A DNA stretch of 60,347 bases from the NCBI GenBank assembly GCA_013287475.1, contig JABDDT010000012.1, positions 1 to 60,347 of the forward strand, written 5' to 3'. Every line of letters begins with the position of its first letter. Position 1 is the stretch's first letter. The DNA is from Bacteroidota bacterium. GTDB lineage: Bacteria > Bacteroidota > Bacteroidia > Chitinophagales > Chitinophagaceae. A model generated the notes under the pieces. It ran no database searches and was not told the origin of the DNA. It saw only the letters and a program-made list of their open reading frames with translations. The position numbers were made by a program, and so were the translations under genes. Shown one piece after another: positions 16,779 to 25,659 of the stretch.

Positions 16779-19235
16779 TCATTCTGAGCGTAAGCTGGTT
16801 ACCGGATTCGCCAGCGCGGCTTTTAATGCCTGATAACCCACTGTCAACAGGGCAATCACAATAGATAGTAAACCTGCCGCGGCAAATATCCACCATGGCA
16901 GACCCGTGCGGTAGGCAAAGCCCTGCAGCCAGCTTTTCATCGCAATCACTGTGATGGGAATGGCGACAACAAAAGCAATGGCAACCAGTATCAGGAAATC
17001 TTTCGACAGACCAAATACCAGGTTGTTGACAGAAGCGCCCAATACTTTTCGTACGCCAATTTCCTTGGTTCTTTCCAGCACATTATAGGCCGACAAACCA
17101 AGCAATCCGAAACAGGCAATCGTGATGGCGAGTATTGCAAAAAGTCCGAACACCGTTCCGAAGCGGCGGTTTTCATCGTACTGGTGGTTGAAGAATTCAT
17201 CCAGGAAAAAATAATCAAAAGGATCTGTTGTGAAATGACGGTCCCAGATTTTTTTGATTAATCCAACAGTAGACGCAGCATGCTCTCCTTCTATTTTCAC
17301 AGAATAATCTTCATGGGTACGGCGGTTGGGAAATATCACGAGCGGCTGAATGGATTTCTGCAGACCTTCATTATGAAAATCGGATATCACGCCGGTTACT
17401 TCCATGGAATCCATTTCATTCTGACCACCCGATATTAACTCACCGATGGCTTTTTGTGGTGACGAATAACCCAACGCATGCACCGCTGTTTCATTTAATA
17501 TTATTTTTCTTTTATTTTCACCGACAGCGTGCGAGAAAGGGTGTCCCGCAATTATTTTCAATCCATAGCTTCCGATAAAATCATCATCCACGCCCAGGTG
17601 AAATAAATTAACCGTTTGTTTGCTTCCACCCCGAATCTTGTTCCAGTTCGTAGACCAAAGAATTTCTTCTCCCATCACAGCTGAAGAAGAAGTGATACTC
17701 TTAACTCCGGGCAGTTTCAGTATATCTTCTTTGAATGCACTGAACACATCGTTATAAGCGGAATCTGTCAGTCCACCGAAAGCGCCTTTGATTACGACAG
17801 TCTTATTAATATTCGCACCCAGATCCTGATTTTGCATATAGTGCATCTGACGATACACGATCATGGTTCCTGCGATCAGAATAATGGAAGCGGCAAATTG
17901 TCCTACGATTAATCCTTTTCGCAGCCATTGTCCTCCGGCCGCATTTTTGAAAATGCCTTTCAGCACTTTGACAGGCATATAACACGAAAGAACCAGCGCA
18001 GGATAGATACCGGAAAGAAAAATTCCTATAACCAGCAATGCCAAAAAATACTCTTTATAATCTGTTGGAATATTTAACAGACCAGGCAGAGTTCGGCCGC
18101 TGAGTAGTGAAAACAATGGATTGATGGAAAGGGTAACTGTGATTGCTACGATCAAAGCTATCAGGTTCAGCAAAAGGCTTTCCAGCATAAATTGTCCGAT
18201 CAGTTCTCCCCTCAATGCGCCCAGTACTTTTCGAACACCTACTTCCCTGGCACGTTCAAGAGAACGGGCGGTTGCCAGGTTAATATAATTTATCCACGCA
18301 ATGCAGATGATAAAAAAAGCAATCAGGAATAAAAAAGTTACTGACTGCCCATCACCGTTCGCTTCCGCTTCTTCTGTATAATGTGAATAGAGATGAATGT
18401 TTTTCAGGGGCATTAGGCTTAGACTAAAACGGTCACCCACACTCTTGTTTTCCGGCAAATTATTATAGTGCCTGTCGATAAAATCAGGCAGTTTGGCTTC
18501 CAGTCGATTTGGGTCAGAGCCTTTTTTCAGAAGGATATAGGTGTAGAAGTCTGTCCAGCCAAAGCTCGTCTCCAGCACATCGTTGGGATTTCCATAACTT
18601 CCAATGACCTGGCTGTATGTAGGATAAGAAACAAGCACGCTTAACTTCAGGTGTGAACTAGATGGATAATCTTTAAAGATGCCGGTCACTTCCAGCGGGC
18701 GGGTATTGCCAGATGAATGCACGGACAAGGTTTTACCCAAAGGGTTTTCATTTCCGAAATATTTCCGTGCCTCTTCCCGAGAAATAATAACTTTCCCCGG
18801 ACGTGATAATGCTGTTTTTGAATCGCCATCCAGCAATTGTAATTGGAGAATATCGATCATGGATTGATCGGTATAATAAACAGTGGGTTCTTTAAAGCGA
18901 ATATTTCGGGCATCATTTCCCAATAAAAATTCCACCTTCCTTATGCGGCCGGCTTCTTCAATTTCCGGGAACTCCCTTTTCATGAAAGGTGCTACGCCCG
19001 GCATGGCAGCTGCGCAGGGAACTACTAACCGCCCATTCTGATACTCTTCATCCTGCACGCGAAAAATTCTATCCGCATTATCATTGAACCTGTCATAGCT
19101 TCTTTCATAAGCGACATACTCGAAGATCAGGAGGCAACAGGTAATCCCGATGGCCAGTCCTGCAATATTCATCAAAGCATATCCTTTGCGTTTGGTAAGA
19201 TTTCTAAAAGCTATTTTCAGGAAGCTCTGTAACAT
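16779..19235 (-). CDS. FtsX/MacB-type permease 2
   Basis: 818-residue paralogue of permease 1 (MLQSFLKIAFRNLTKRKGY at the N-terminus, NPVTSLRSE at the end). First helix about 20-42, periplasmic core domain to about 285, then a three-helix FtsX group around INYINLATARSLERAREVGV. A second periplasmic domain and a final FtsX group with KEIGVRKVLGASVNNLVFGL follow. A sigma-54-type element at 19263-19278 lies about 30 bases upstream of the start and probably drives permeases 2 and 1 together. No ATPase is adjacent. Confidence 0.92.
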   Translation of the reverse strand: MLQSFLKIAFRNLTKRKGYALMNIAGLAIGITCCLLIFEYVAYERSYDRFNDNADRIFRVQDEEYQNGRLVVPCAAAMPGVAPFMKREFPEIEEAGRIRKVEFLLGNDARNIRFKEPTVYYTDQSMIDILQLQLLDGDSKTALSRPGKVIISREEARKYFGNENPLGKTLSVHSSGNTRPLEVTGIFKDYPSSSHLKLSVLVSYPTYSQVIGSYGNPNDVLETSFGWTDFYTYILLKKGSDPNRLEAKLPDFIDRHYNNLPENKSVGDRFSLSLMPLKNIHLYSHYTEEAEANGDGQSVTFLFLIAFFIICIAWINYINLATARSLERAREVGVRKVLGALRGELIGQFMLESLLLNLIALIVAITVTLSINPLFSLLSGRTLPGLLNIPTDYKEYFLALLVIGIFLSGIYPALVLSCYMPVKVLKGIFKNAAGGQWLRKGLIVGQFAASIILIAGTMIVYRQMHYMQNQDLGANINKTVVIKGAFGGLTDSAYNDVFSAFKEDILKLPGVKSITSSSAVMGEEILWSTNWNKIRGGSKQTVNLFHLGVDDDFIGSYGLKIIAGHPFSHAVGENKRKIILNETAVHALGYSSPQKAIGELISGGQNEMDSMEVTGVISDFHNEGLQKSIQPLVIFPNRRTHEDYSVKIEGEHAASTVGLIKKIWDRHFTTDPFDYFFLDEFFNHQYDENRRFGTVFGLFAILAITIACFGLLGLSAYNVLERTKEIGVRKVLGASVNNLVFGLSKDFLILVAIAFVVAIPITVIAMKSWLQGFAYRTGLPWWIFAAAGLLSIVIALLTVGYQALKAALANPVTSLRSE

Positions 19236-19262
19236 GCATCAATTTTTGGATGAAACTTTTAC

Positions 19263-19278
19263 TGCCAAACAAATGCCA
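19263..19278 (-). promoter_or_regulatory. Sigma-54-type -24/-12 promoter before permease 2
   Basis: On the minus strand TGGCATTTGTTTGGCA: TGGCA (-24) followed after the standard 7 bases by a GC-containing -12 (TGGCA against the consensus TTGCA). The GG-to-GC spacing is exact. The -12 lies about 29 bases from the ATG. Confidence 0.65.
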
Positions 19279-19362
19279 CATTTATAGGATTGTACAAATC
19301 AACTATTTATATTTTTCTCCAGAGAAGATTGTACGAAAATGATGCAACAGAATGTGCGATTT

Positions 19363-19390
19363 TTGCTCAAAGCCTATAGCTCAAAACTTC
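19363..19390 (+). repeat. Heptamer array 3 (4 units)
   Basis: Units TTGCTCA, AAGCCTA, TAGCTCA, AAACTTC in phase, upstream of the MmcQ/YjbR gene. They fit the same degenerate heptamer (WADCYYA) as the arrays around the permeases, though less exactly. Confidence 0.55.
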
Positions 19391-19470
19391 TTTTTGGAAC
19401 TCTAATATTCTTTTTTAATTATTTATTAATCTTTGTTATATTAAAAAAGGGTTTCATCTAAAACAATCGA

Positions 19471-19797
19471 ATGATCTCAGAAAAAATATTTATAGAAATG
19501 GCTCTTTCTTTTCCCGGGACTGAGCAAAAACCACATTTCGACAGGATCGGATTTAAGGTAACAGGGAAGCGAATGTTTGCCACTTATCTGGCAGAAAATA
19601 ATACAGCTAATATTTTCCTGACACCGGAAGAACAGCGCGTATTTTGTAAAATGAATGCAGTCAATATCTATCCGGTCCCCAACAAATGGGGTGAAAAGGG
19701 AGCTACAACTTTTGTGCTAAGGAAACTTAATAAAGAAATAATTATGGAGGCTTTGCTTTCAGCGTATACAGAGGTGATGAATAAGCAAAAAGCTTAA
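19471..19797 (+). CDS. MmcQ/YjbR family protein
   Basis: 108 residues, full length for the MmcQ/YjbR (CyaY-like fold) family, some of which bind DNA. Visible features: MALSFPGTEQKPHFDRIGFK at the N-terminus, the KRMFATYLAE strand, and VPNKWGEKGATTFVLRKLNK with the conserved Trp-Gly turn and C-terminal helix. A heptamer array begins at the stop codon and another lies 80 bases upstream of the start. No operon partner. Confidence 0.88.
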   Translation: MISEKIFIEMALSFPGTEQKPHFDRIGFKVTGKRMFATYLAENNTANIFLTPEEQRVFCKMNAVNIYPVPNKWGEKGATTFVLRKLNKEIIMEALLSAYTEVMNKQKA

Positions 19798-19824
19798 AGC
19801 CCAAAGCTTAAAGCTCAAATCTCT
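19790..19824 (+). repeat. Heptamer array 4 (5 units)
   Basis: Units AAGCTTA, AAGCCCA, AAGCTTA, AAGCTCA, AATCTCT in phase. The array starts inside the last codons of the MmcQ/YjbR gene, which ends at 19797. Confidence 0.7.
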
Positions 19825-19859
19825 TTTTAAATCCATGTAATAAATTATATTATTTTAAT

Positions 19860-20069
19860 TGTAAAATTAAAAAGGAAGTTGCAGAATGTACCATAAGAGT
19901 AAACGATGTTGATAGTCTGATTTATACTTCAACAGGTAAAGTGTGTGACAGTCTTTATGAAAATTTTTCCAACCAAATCTTAACGCTTACTTTTAATAAT
20001 ATTTCAGTTCACACCAGTTCGAACATGATACTTATTTCCGGAGTCCTTACTTTTCAGAGTGTGTATTAG
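19860..20069 (+). pseudogene. Possible C-terminal protein fragment
   Basis: A plus-strand frame without a plausible start, reading KKEVAECTIRVNDVDSLIYT and, further on, NQILTLTFNNISVHTSSN, then a TAG stop. Composition looks coding (beta-rich, few rare residues) and unlike the AT-rich spacer before it. It may be the tail of a lost secreted protein. No family is recognised. Confidence 0.3.
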
Positions 20070-20149
20070 GGCCAGGTTAAAAAACGTTCCTTTTAGGGTT
20101 AAAATACCCTTCTTTTAACTGGCAATACTACCGTACTTTGTAAAAAAAA

Positions 20150-20425
20150 ATGGAAAATATTCAACCCTCATTCGTCTTCGAAGAAGGCGATATCATACAT
20201 TACGATATATCTGACGCGAATCTGGAAGCCCTTACCATGATGCATAAGGTGAAAGAAGTTTTACAGCCGGCAATTAAACAAAACAAACTTTCAGGTAAGA
20301 TAGAGTTCACACTCCTGAGCGACCGCCTGCATATCGGCTACGAGAATATTAAACCCTTTGAGTTTACCGCAGATTTAATGAAATTGATAACGACGGCCGA
20401 CTTGCGGTCTTCTTGTGCTGGTTGA
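20150..20425 (+). CDS. Small hypothetical protein with HIGYENIKP motif
   Basis: 91 residues, soluble, no signal peptide. The pattern is an N-terminal SFVFEEGDIIHYDIS strand pair, a central helix, and a KLSGKIEFTLLSDRLHIGYE segment followed by NIKPFEF and a final helix with LITTADL. A frameshifted paralogue occurs at 42720-43033 in this window. The two align over their length, which supports a real protein family. The function is unknown. An A9 run stands directly before the ATG. Confidence 0.65.
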   Translation: MENIQPSFVFEEGDIIHYDISDANLEALTMMHKVKEVLQPAIKQNKLSGKIEFTLLSDRLHIGYENIKPFEFTADLMKLITTADLRSSCAG

Positions 20426-20514
20426 ATCATTTCATCCTAGATCACTCATATGTTGTACTTCACACAGTTTTCCTTGTATAAATGCTTATAAGTCTCTACT
20501 GAAATCTGTGTCAT

Positions 20515-20522
20515 TATATTTG
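20515..20522 (+). promoter_or_regulatory. Bacteroidota -7 element before the ABM gene
   Basis: TATATTTG followed by C fits the TAnnTTTGY -7 box of Bacteroidota housekeeping promoters, 26 bases before the ATG at 20548. No clear -33 box is seen. Confidence 0.4.
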
Positions 20523-20547
20523 CCTCTTGATTCAATTTGAAGACATC

Positions 20548-20883
20548 ATGACAACAATTTCCAAAGACAATAAAATACTCACACTAATAAATGTATTCAC
20601 TGTTGACCCAGTTAATCAGCAACAGCTTGTTGAATTGCTGACCATAGCAACTGAGACCAGCGTACGAAAAATGCAGGGGTTTATTTCTTCAAGTCTTCAC
20701 CGAAGTATCGACGGAACAAAAGTTACCATGTATGCTCAATGGCGTAGCGTAGAAGTCTATCAAAAAATGCGAAATAATCCAGACGCTTCACCTTATCTGG
20801 AACAGGCACTTAAAATTGCAAAATTCGAATCGGGGATGTATGAAGTTGTTGAAACATTCTTACCAGTATCCAGCATACAATAA
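20548..20883 (+). CDS. Antibiotic biosynthesis monooxygenase (ABM) domain protein
   Basis: 111 residues from the ATG at 20548 (MTTISKDNKILTLINVFTVD); an in-frame TTG at 20527 is less likely. A single dimeric ferredoxin-like ABM domain: a first strand ILTLINVFTV, a helix LVELLTIATETSV, then QGFISSSLHRSIDGTKVTMY and AQWRSVEVYQKMR. Members are cofactor-free monooxygenases or haem or quinone binders. No biosynthetic partner is adjacent. Confidence 0.85.
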   Translation: MTTISKDNKILTLINVFTVDPVNQQQLVELLTIATETSVRKMQGFISSSLHRSIDGTKVTMYAQWRSVEVYQKMRNNPDASPYLEQALKIAKFESGMYEVVETFLPVSSIQ

Positions 20884-20923
20884 TGCAACGTTGTCCTTGA
20901 TTTAGTAGTCAGACAATGTTAAT

Positions 20924-21307
20924 ATGAAAAATTTTATATTACTGGCAGCCATATTAATTTCTTCCGTGGCCTGCAGGAAGACTGCTACCCAGACTGGTAA
21001 TAATAGTATCATTGGGAAATGGGAGCTTTCTGAATATCTTGCTGACCCCGGAAATGGAAGCGGGACCTGGCATCTGGTAGATTCATCGAATCCCAGCTAC
21101 CTTGAATTTAAAGCAGATGGTATATTGGTTAGTACGCCATACAGCATAAACAGCTGGGATCATTATCAGTTGACCAGCGATAGTTCGGTCATCTTTTTCA
21201 GAGGTTCAGAGCAATTTATCAACTGGTACCATATTTCAAACACCTCATTGACTTTATTCGGAGGCTGCATCGAAGCCTGCGGAGAAAGATATATTCCTGC
21301 ACAGTAA
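20924..21307 (+). CDS. Lipocalin-like lipoprotein
   Basis: 127 residues with lipoprotein signal MKNFILLAAILISSVACRK (Cys17). The mature part contains IIGKWELSEYLADPG, then YLEFKADGILVSTP and DHYQLTSDSSVIFF. This is the usual pattern of small Bacteroidota lipocalin-like lipoproteins, in which a GxW strand starts the barrel. Two Cys near the C-terminus (GGCIEACGE) may pair. The ligand is unknown. Confidence 0.75.
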   Translation: MKNFILLAAILISSVACRKTATQTGNNSIIGKWELSEYLADPGNGSGTWHLVDSSNPSYLEFKADGILVSTPYSINSWDHYQLTSDSSVIFFRGSEQFINWYHISNTSLTLFGGCIEACGERYIPAQ

Positions 21308-21407
21308 TATTCGTATTTAGGGGGAGATGTCCATAAATTTATCCGACTCTAAAATGTCTTAATCATTAATTTAATGTTAACTTATCATTAATTAATAAGA
21401 TTAAGCC

Positions 21408-21917
21408 ATGAAGCCTGCCATCCGCTGCCGCCGCTTTCCGGCCAAAAGAATACTATTCCTGTATTTTTCCCTTTTGTTTTTAACAATACAGGTCCTGGGT
21501 CAGCAGTCGGACATGAATAATTGCCGTGTATTGCTTTTGAATGAAGTGAATACATCTGCAGCAAGGCATCTTCTTGCAAATTTTTCACCCTCTGCTGAGG
21601 TAACCTGGATCCAGGGAAAGCACGGATTTGTCGCTCTTTGCAATGAAGGAGATTCGGTTGTCAAAGTATACTATAAGCTTAATGGCAATTTTGAAAGTTG
21701 TACTAAATACTATCTGGCTGATGATCTGAACATGAATCTGAAATCGACATTGCTAAAAAAATTTCCTGGTTGCAAAATTATGATGGTAACCGAGGTCACC
21801 AACCTGGAAAAAGAAGAGCTGTTCATTAAAATAAAAGATGGCGCCTATATAAGAACCATTCATTTCTCTGGGGAGGGAATGGAGATTACAGAAAATATTT
21901 TGGACGGCTCATCCTGA
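21408..21917 (+). CDS. Secreted hypothetical protein, PepSY-like
   Basis: 169 residues with a basic N-terminus and hydrophobic signal (about 15-30, cleavage after LGQ). The mature part has ARHLLANFSPSAEVTWIQGK, VVKVYYKLNGNFESCTKYY and LLKKFPGCKIMMVTEVTNLE. The repeated 'residue-at-end-of-helix then strand' plan is that of PepSY-like periplasmic proteins. The assignment is tentative. It is convergent with permease 3. Confidence 0.6.
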   Translation: MKPAIRCRRFPAKRILFLYFSLLFLTIQVLGQQSDMNNCRVLLLNEVNTSAARHLLANFSPSAEVTWIQGKHGFVALCNEGDSVVKVYYKLNGNFESCTKYYLADDLNMNLKSTLLKKFPGCKIMMVTEVTNLEKEELFIKIKDGAYIRTIHFSGEGMEITENILDGSS

Positions 21918-21955
21918 ATAAAGATTCCACTGCCGTTAGATGGATTGATTGTAAG

Positions 21956-24388
21956 TCACTCTGAACGCAGGCTGGTTGTCGGGTTTGCCATTGCCGCTTT
22001 GATTGCCTGGAAACTTACGGTGATCAATGCGATCGCAAGAATCAGTAAACCGGCCAGGGCAAATACCCACCAGCTGATATTAATTCTGTAGGCAAAACTT
22101 TGCAACCATTTATTCATCATCAACCAGGCAACCGGGAAAGCTATCAGAAATGCGATCAACACCAGTTTTATAAAATCTTTTGAGATCATTGCCACAATTT
22201 CACCGACGCTCGCACCGAGCACTTTTCTAACCCCTATTTCTTTAATGCGCTGTTCTGCCGCATACGTAACCAATCCAAATAATCCGAGGCAGGCTATAAA
22301 AATGGCAAAGATTGCGAAGGTGATAAATAATTTTCCTGTTCGCTGATCCGCGTTGTAAATTTTATTGAAATCGGCATCTAAAAATGTATAGCTAAATGGC
22401 TGGCCCGGGCCCATACTGTTCCATTTTTTCTCTACTTCGCTGATCAACGCCGGAATGTTTTTTGTGTTGATACGCATGGCGATCCTTCCATAATTTTCGC
22501 TTAATTCAATGATCAATGGGCCTACCTTATCATGCATGGAGTTGAAATTAAAATCTTTCACCACACCGATTATACGAAATGGCTTCGATGCGAAACCCCC
22601 ATTGCTTGCATAGCCTGACGGGCGGTATAGCGTTTCAGCCAATGGATTTTTAAACCCAATTAATTTTGCCGCTGTTTCGTTTATGATTACCGCTGATGAA
22701 TCAGTAGGAAAATCTGTTGAAAAATTTCTGCCGGCTACCATTCTCATTCCTAATGTCGGAATATAATTCTGGTCGGCATTGAAATCTGTCATTATGATCA
22801 CCTGTTTTGCATCCAGTGTCGGGTCTTTGAACCAGCCGTTTTGACTATAAGATGTTTCAACAGGCAGATTTCCTGCAATAGCAGCACTTTGTACACCGGA
22901 TATTTTCAACATATCCTGTCTGAAGGTCTTGATATTTTTATCGAGCGCATACGTATTATTAATCACGAATACCTGGTCGCGATTATAACCAATTTCCCTG
23001 CTCCGTATATAAGTAAGCTGATTATAAATAACGATGGTGCCGATGATCAGTGAAATTGGAATGAAGAACTGGAATACGACCAGTCCGCTTCTCAACCAGC
23101 TGCTCTTAAAACCTTTTGCAATACTGCCTTTCAGTACCTGCACCGGTTGAAAAGATGAAAGATAAAAGGCGGGATAGCTTCCCGCAATGCAGCCCACAAC
23201 TATTATCAATGCAACAAGCACCGGCAACAGCCATGTTGAAAATAATGTCCAAACGCTCATTTGCTTCCCTGCAAGCTGGTTAAATAAGGGTAACAACAAC
23301 GCCGCAATTCCTATTGCAATCACTAATGAAAAAAAACTTGTTAACACGGATTCAGTCAGAAATTGAGTAATGAGATTAGACCGTAAGGACCCTGCTACTT
23401 TTCTTATACCCACTTCTTTTGCACGGTTGGCAGAACGGGCTGTTGACAGGTTCATGAAATTCACAAAGGCAATCAGCAGAATGAAAATGGCAATAATGGA
23501 AAAAATATATACATAAGTGATATTCCCGTTTGCTTCAAATTCGTAAGATTTATTCGAACGCAGGTGAATATCAGTAAGTGGCATTACAGGATATATAAAA
23601 TGATTACTGCTGTGTTTCAATTCATTTGCATTCATATGTAAGACCTGATCCAGTTGCTTTACGAGGTAATTGTTGATCGTTGCATCTACTGCCTTCTGCA
23701 GAGATGCTTTTGTAACCCCTGGCCTGACCAAAACAAAAGATGCATAGTTGTTACTCAGCCAGTCACCCTGATCATCGTGATACGTATCGTGCATTGGCCT
23801 GATAAAGCTGAAATGAAAATGGGACTGTGGCGGAATGTCAATGATAACGCCGGTTATTTTGCAGTTTACTGAATTGTCGACATACAAAGTTTTACCTACT
23901 ACATCAGTAGAGTTGAAATATTTTCTGGCTGTTGTTTCATCTATTACGATTGAATTGGGTTCATTTAATGCTGTTAATCTGTTACCCTTTATCATGGGTA
24001 TTGAAAATACCTGGAAGAAAGTGGAATCGGCAAATATTGCATTGTGGTTTTGAATGTTCTGATTGTCCTTCCTGACCAGTATGTCGCCAAAATTCCGAAG
24101 ACGGGTATACTGAACTATCTGGGGATAATCTTTCATCAGCGTTGGAACTAATGGTGCCGGACTGGCGGCTGAAATAAATTGTGTTCCGTTAAAATAGATA
24201 TCGGCATCTATCCGGTAAATATTTTCCGACTGAGTGTTATACCTGTCATAACTCAATTCATCTTTTACATAAAGTACAATCAAAAGACAAACAGCAAGTC
24301 CAACCGAAAGTCCGGCAATATTTATGGCGGAGAAAGCTTTGTTCTTCCATAAATTGCGCAACGCTACTTTTAAGAAATTTTTGAACAT
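21956..24388 (-). CDS. FtsX/MacB-type permease 3
   Basis: 810 residues, same architecture as permeases 1 and 2: MFKNFLKVALRNLWKNKAF at the start, two periplasmic core domains, INFMNLSTARSANRAKEVGI-like cytoplasmic loops (here VNFMNL), KEIGVRKVLGASVGEIVAMI in the second FtsX domain, and NPTTSLRSE at the end. It is a stand-alone unit, and the only promoter-like element is a weak sigma-54-type site at 24445-24460. No ATPase or adaptor is adjacent. Confidence 0.92.
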   Translation of the reverse strand: MFKNFLKVALRNLWKNKAFSAINIAGLSVGLAVCLLIVLYVKDELSYDRYNTQSENIYRIDADIYFNGTQFISAASPAPLVPTLMKDYPQIVQYTRLRNFGDILVRKDNQNIQNHNAIFADSTFFQVFSIPMIKGNRLTALNEPNSIVIDETTARKYFNSTDVVGKTLYVDNSVNCKITGVIIDIPPQSHFHFSFIRPMHDTYHDDQGDWLSNNYASFVLVRPGVTKASLQKAVDATINNYLVKQLDQVLHMNANELKHSSNHFIYPVMPLTDIHLRSNKSYEFEANGNITYVYIFSIIAIFILLIAFVNFMNLSTARSANRAKEVGIRKVAGSLRSNLITQFLTESVLTSFFSLVIAIGIAALLLPLFNQLAGKQMSVWTLFSTWLLPVLVALIIVVGCIAGSYPAFYLSSFQPVQVLKGSIAKGFKSSWLRSGLVVFQFFIPISLIIGTIVIYNQLTYIRSREIGYNRDQVFVINNTYALDKNIKTFRQDMLKISGVQSAAIAGNLPVETSYSQNGWFKDPTLDAKQVIIMTDFNADQNYIPTLGMRMVAGRNFSTDFPTDSSAVIINETAAKLIGFKNPLAETLYRPSGYASNGGFASKPFRIIGVVKDFNFNSMHDKVGPLIIELSENYGRIAMRINTKNIPALISEVEKKWNSMGPGQPFSYTFLDADFNKIYNADQRTGKLFITFAIFAIFIACLGLFGLVTYAAEQRIKEIGVRKVLGASVGEIVAMISKDFIKLVLIAFLIAFPVAWLMMNKWLQSFAYRINISWWVFALAGLLILAIALITVSFQAIKAAMANPTTSLRSE

Positions 24389-24444
24389 GCGTTAAGTTTT
24401 ATGATATGACGCCCGGAGTTAATAAAAGTAACAGCTAATTATTA

Positions 24445-24460
24445 CCCTAAAAATATGCCG
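24445..24460 (-). promoter_or_regulatory. Weak sigma-54-like element before permease 3
   Basis: Minus strand CGGCATATTTTTAGGG: GGCA is present at -24 and G at -12, but the -12 C is replaced by G. It is listed because the position relative to the gene matches the stronger elements before permeases 2, 4 and 5. Confidence 0.3.
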
Positions 24461-24589
24461 TCTTGCTGATAAACTGATTTTCAATAACTTAATATCATTT
24501 CACCGGGTGGAACCGTTCGAATACGTACAGCGATTGTGCGGTCATAGTTATTAGAAACGATATTCTTCCGGAACTACTTCTATCGTTCA

Positions 24590-25342
24590 ATGGGTAACTT
24601 AGCCGATCAAAATCAATGCGTGAAAACGGATTATTCAAAAAACGCAACAAACCAGGAGATCAGGGAAAGATTCGACAAAGACACCGAACGTTTTTCAAAT
24701 CTCGAAACTGGTCAGCAGACCACGATCGATGCACCATTAACCATGGAGTTATGTACGGAAGCGGCAAAGTATGTTAATCCGAATGCGACGGAGCTGCTGG
24801 ACATAGGTTGCGGTGCGGGTAATTATACCCTGAAGATGTTGAGTAAGATTCCTGACCTGAACTGTGTACTGAATGATCTGAGCATGCCCATGCTACAAAA
24901 AGCCAAAGAAAGGATTTTGCCGCAAACGAAGGGTACGGTCACCTTAATTCAGGTTGACATGCGAAATCTGGATCTGTTGGATAATCATTTTGATATTATT
25001 CTTGCTGCGGCTACCCTGCATCATTTAAGAGATGATGACGACTGGGAATTGATGTTCAATAAAATTTATAAAGCACTAAAACCAGGAGGCAGTTTTTGGG
25101 TGTCTGATCTGATCAGCCATCATTCCGAAATTATCAAAAAACTATTTGAGGATGAATATAGCCGCTATTTAGAGACGCTGGGAGGTCCCGAATATCGTCA
25201 GAAAGTATTGGATTATGTACATTATGAAGATACTCCCCGATCATTAAATTATCAGCTTGCATTGCTTGCGAAAGTTGGATTCAGCACGATAGAAATTTTA
25301 CATAAGAACTCCTGCTTTGCTGCGTTTGGTGCGATAAAATAA
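24590..25342 (+). CDS. Class I SAM-dependent methyltransferase
   Basis: 250 residues. Motif I is LLDIGCGAGNYTLKML (near 66-81), followed by the acidic CVLNDLSMPMLQKAKE, the post-motif VDMRNLDLLDNHFDIILAAA and TLHHLRDDDDW, typical of Rossmann-fold small-molecule methyltransferases (UbiE/MerR-like). The substrate is unknown. It stands alone between permease 3 and a YqaE gene. Confidence 0.88.
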   Translation: MGNLADQNQCVKTDYSKNATNQEIRERFDKDTERFSNLETGQQTTIDAPLTMELCTEAAKYVNPNATELLDIGCGAGNYTLKMLSKIPDLNCVLNDLSMPMLQKAKERILPQTKGTVTLIQVDMRNLDLLDNHFDIILAAATLHHLRDDDDWELMFNKIYKALKPGGSFWVSDLISHHSEIIKKLFEDEYSRYLETLGGPEYRQKVLDYVHYEDTPRSLNYQLALLAKVGFSTIEILHKNSCFAAFGAIK

Positions 25343-25429
25343 ATGTTTTAATTAAGTTATCTGCGATGGATTCCAAGATTAACTTCATACCCGGGAAATA
25401 AATTCTAAATTTATTACTGCAATTATTTT

Positions 25430-25627
25430 ATGACACTTATTGCAATATTTTTTCCATTTCTGTCATTTTTTCTTCGCGGGAGAATATTAACCGGAATTAT
25501 TTGTTTGATTTTACAGATTACACTTATAGGTTGGATTCCCGCAGCAATATGGGCAGTTATCTCATTGCAGAATTCCAGGGCAGACCGGCGTACTAATAAA
25601 ATTATAAAAGCAATGAAAAACAAATGA
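25430..25627 (+). CDS. YqaE/Pmp3 family membrane protein
   Basis: 65 residues with two membrane helices: AIFFPFLSFFLRGR turning into ILTGIICLILQITLIGWIPA, then IWAVISLQNSR. This is the YqaE/Pmp3 (UPF0057) pattern. These tiny hydrophobic proteins are linked to membrane potential and salt stress. The basic tail (RRTNKIIKAMKNK) is cytoplasmic. It is followed after 32 bases by another membrane protein gene on the same strand. Confidence 0.8.
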   Translation: MTLIAIFFPFLSFFLRGRILTGIICLILQITLIGWIPAAIWAVISLQNSRADRRTNKIIKAMKNK

Positions 25628-25659
25628 TCCAGTAATGTTTTCAAAACCATCTGCTCTTT

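Noticed and set aside
16615-16896. 93-codon minus-strand frame reading YEIWDMGF-type repeats
   Set aside because: It is translated heptamer array plus out-of-frame permease sequence, not a protein.
24500-24525. GTTCGAATAC resembling a tRNA T-loop
   Set aside because: No cloverleaf can be drawn around it.
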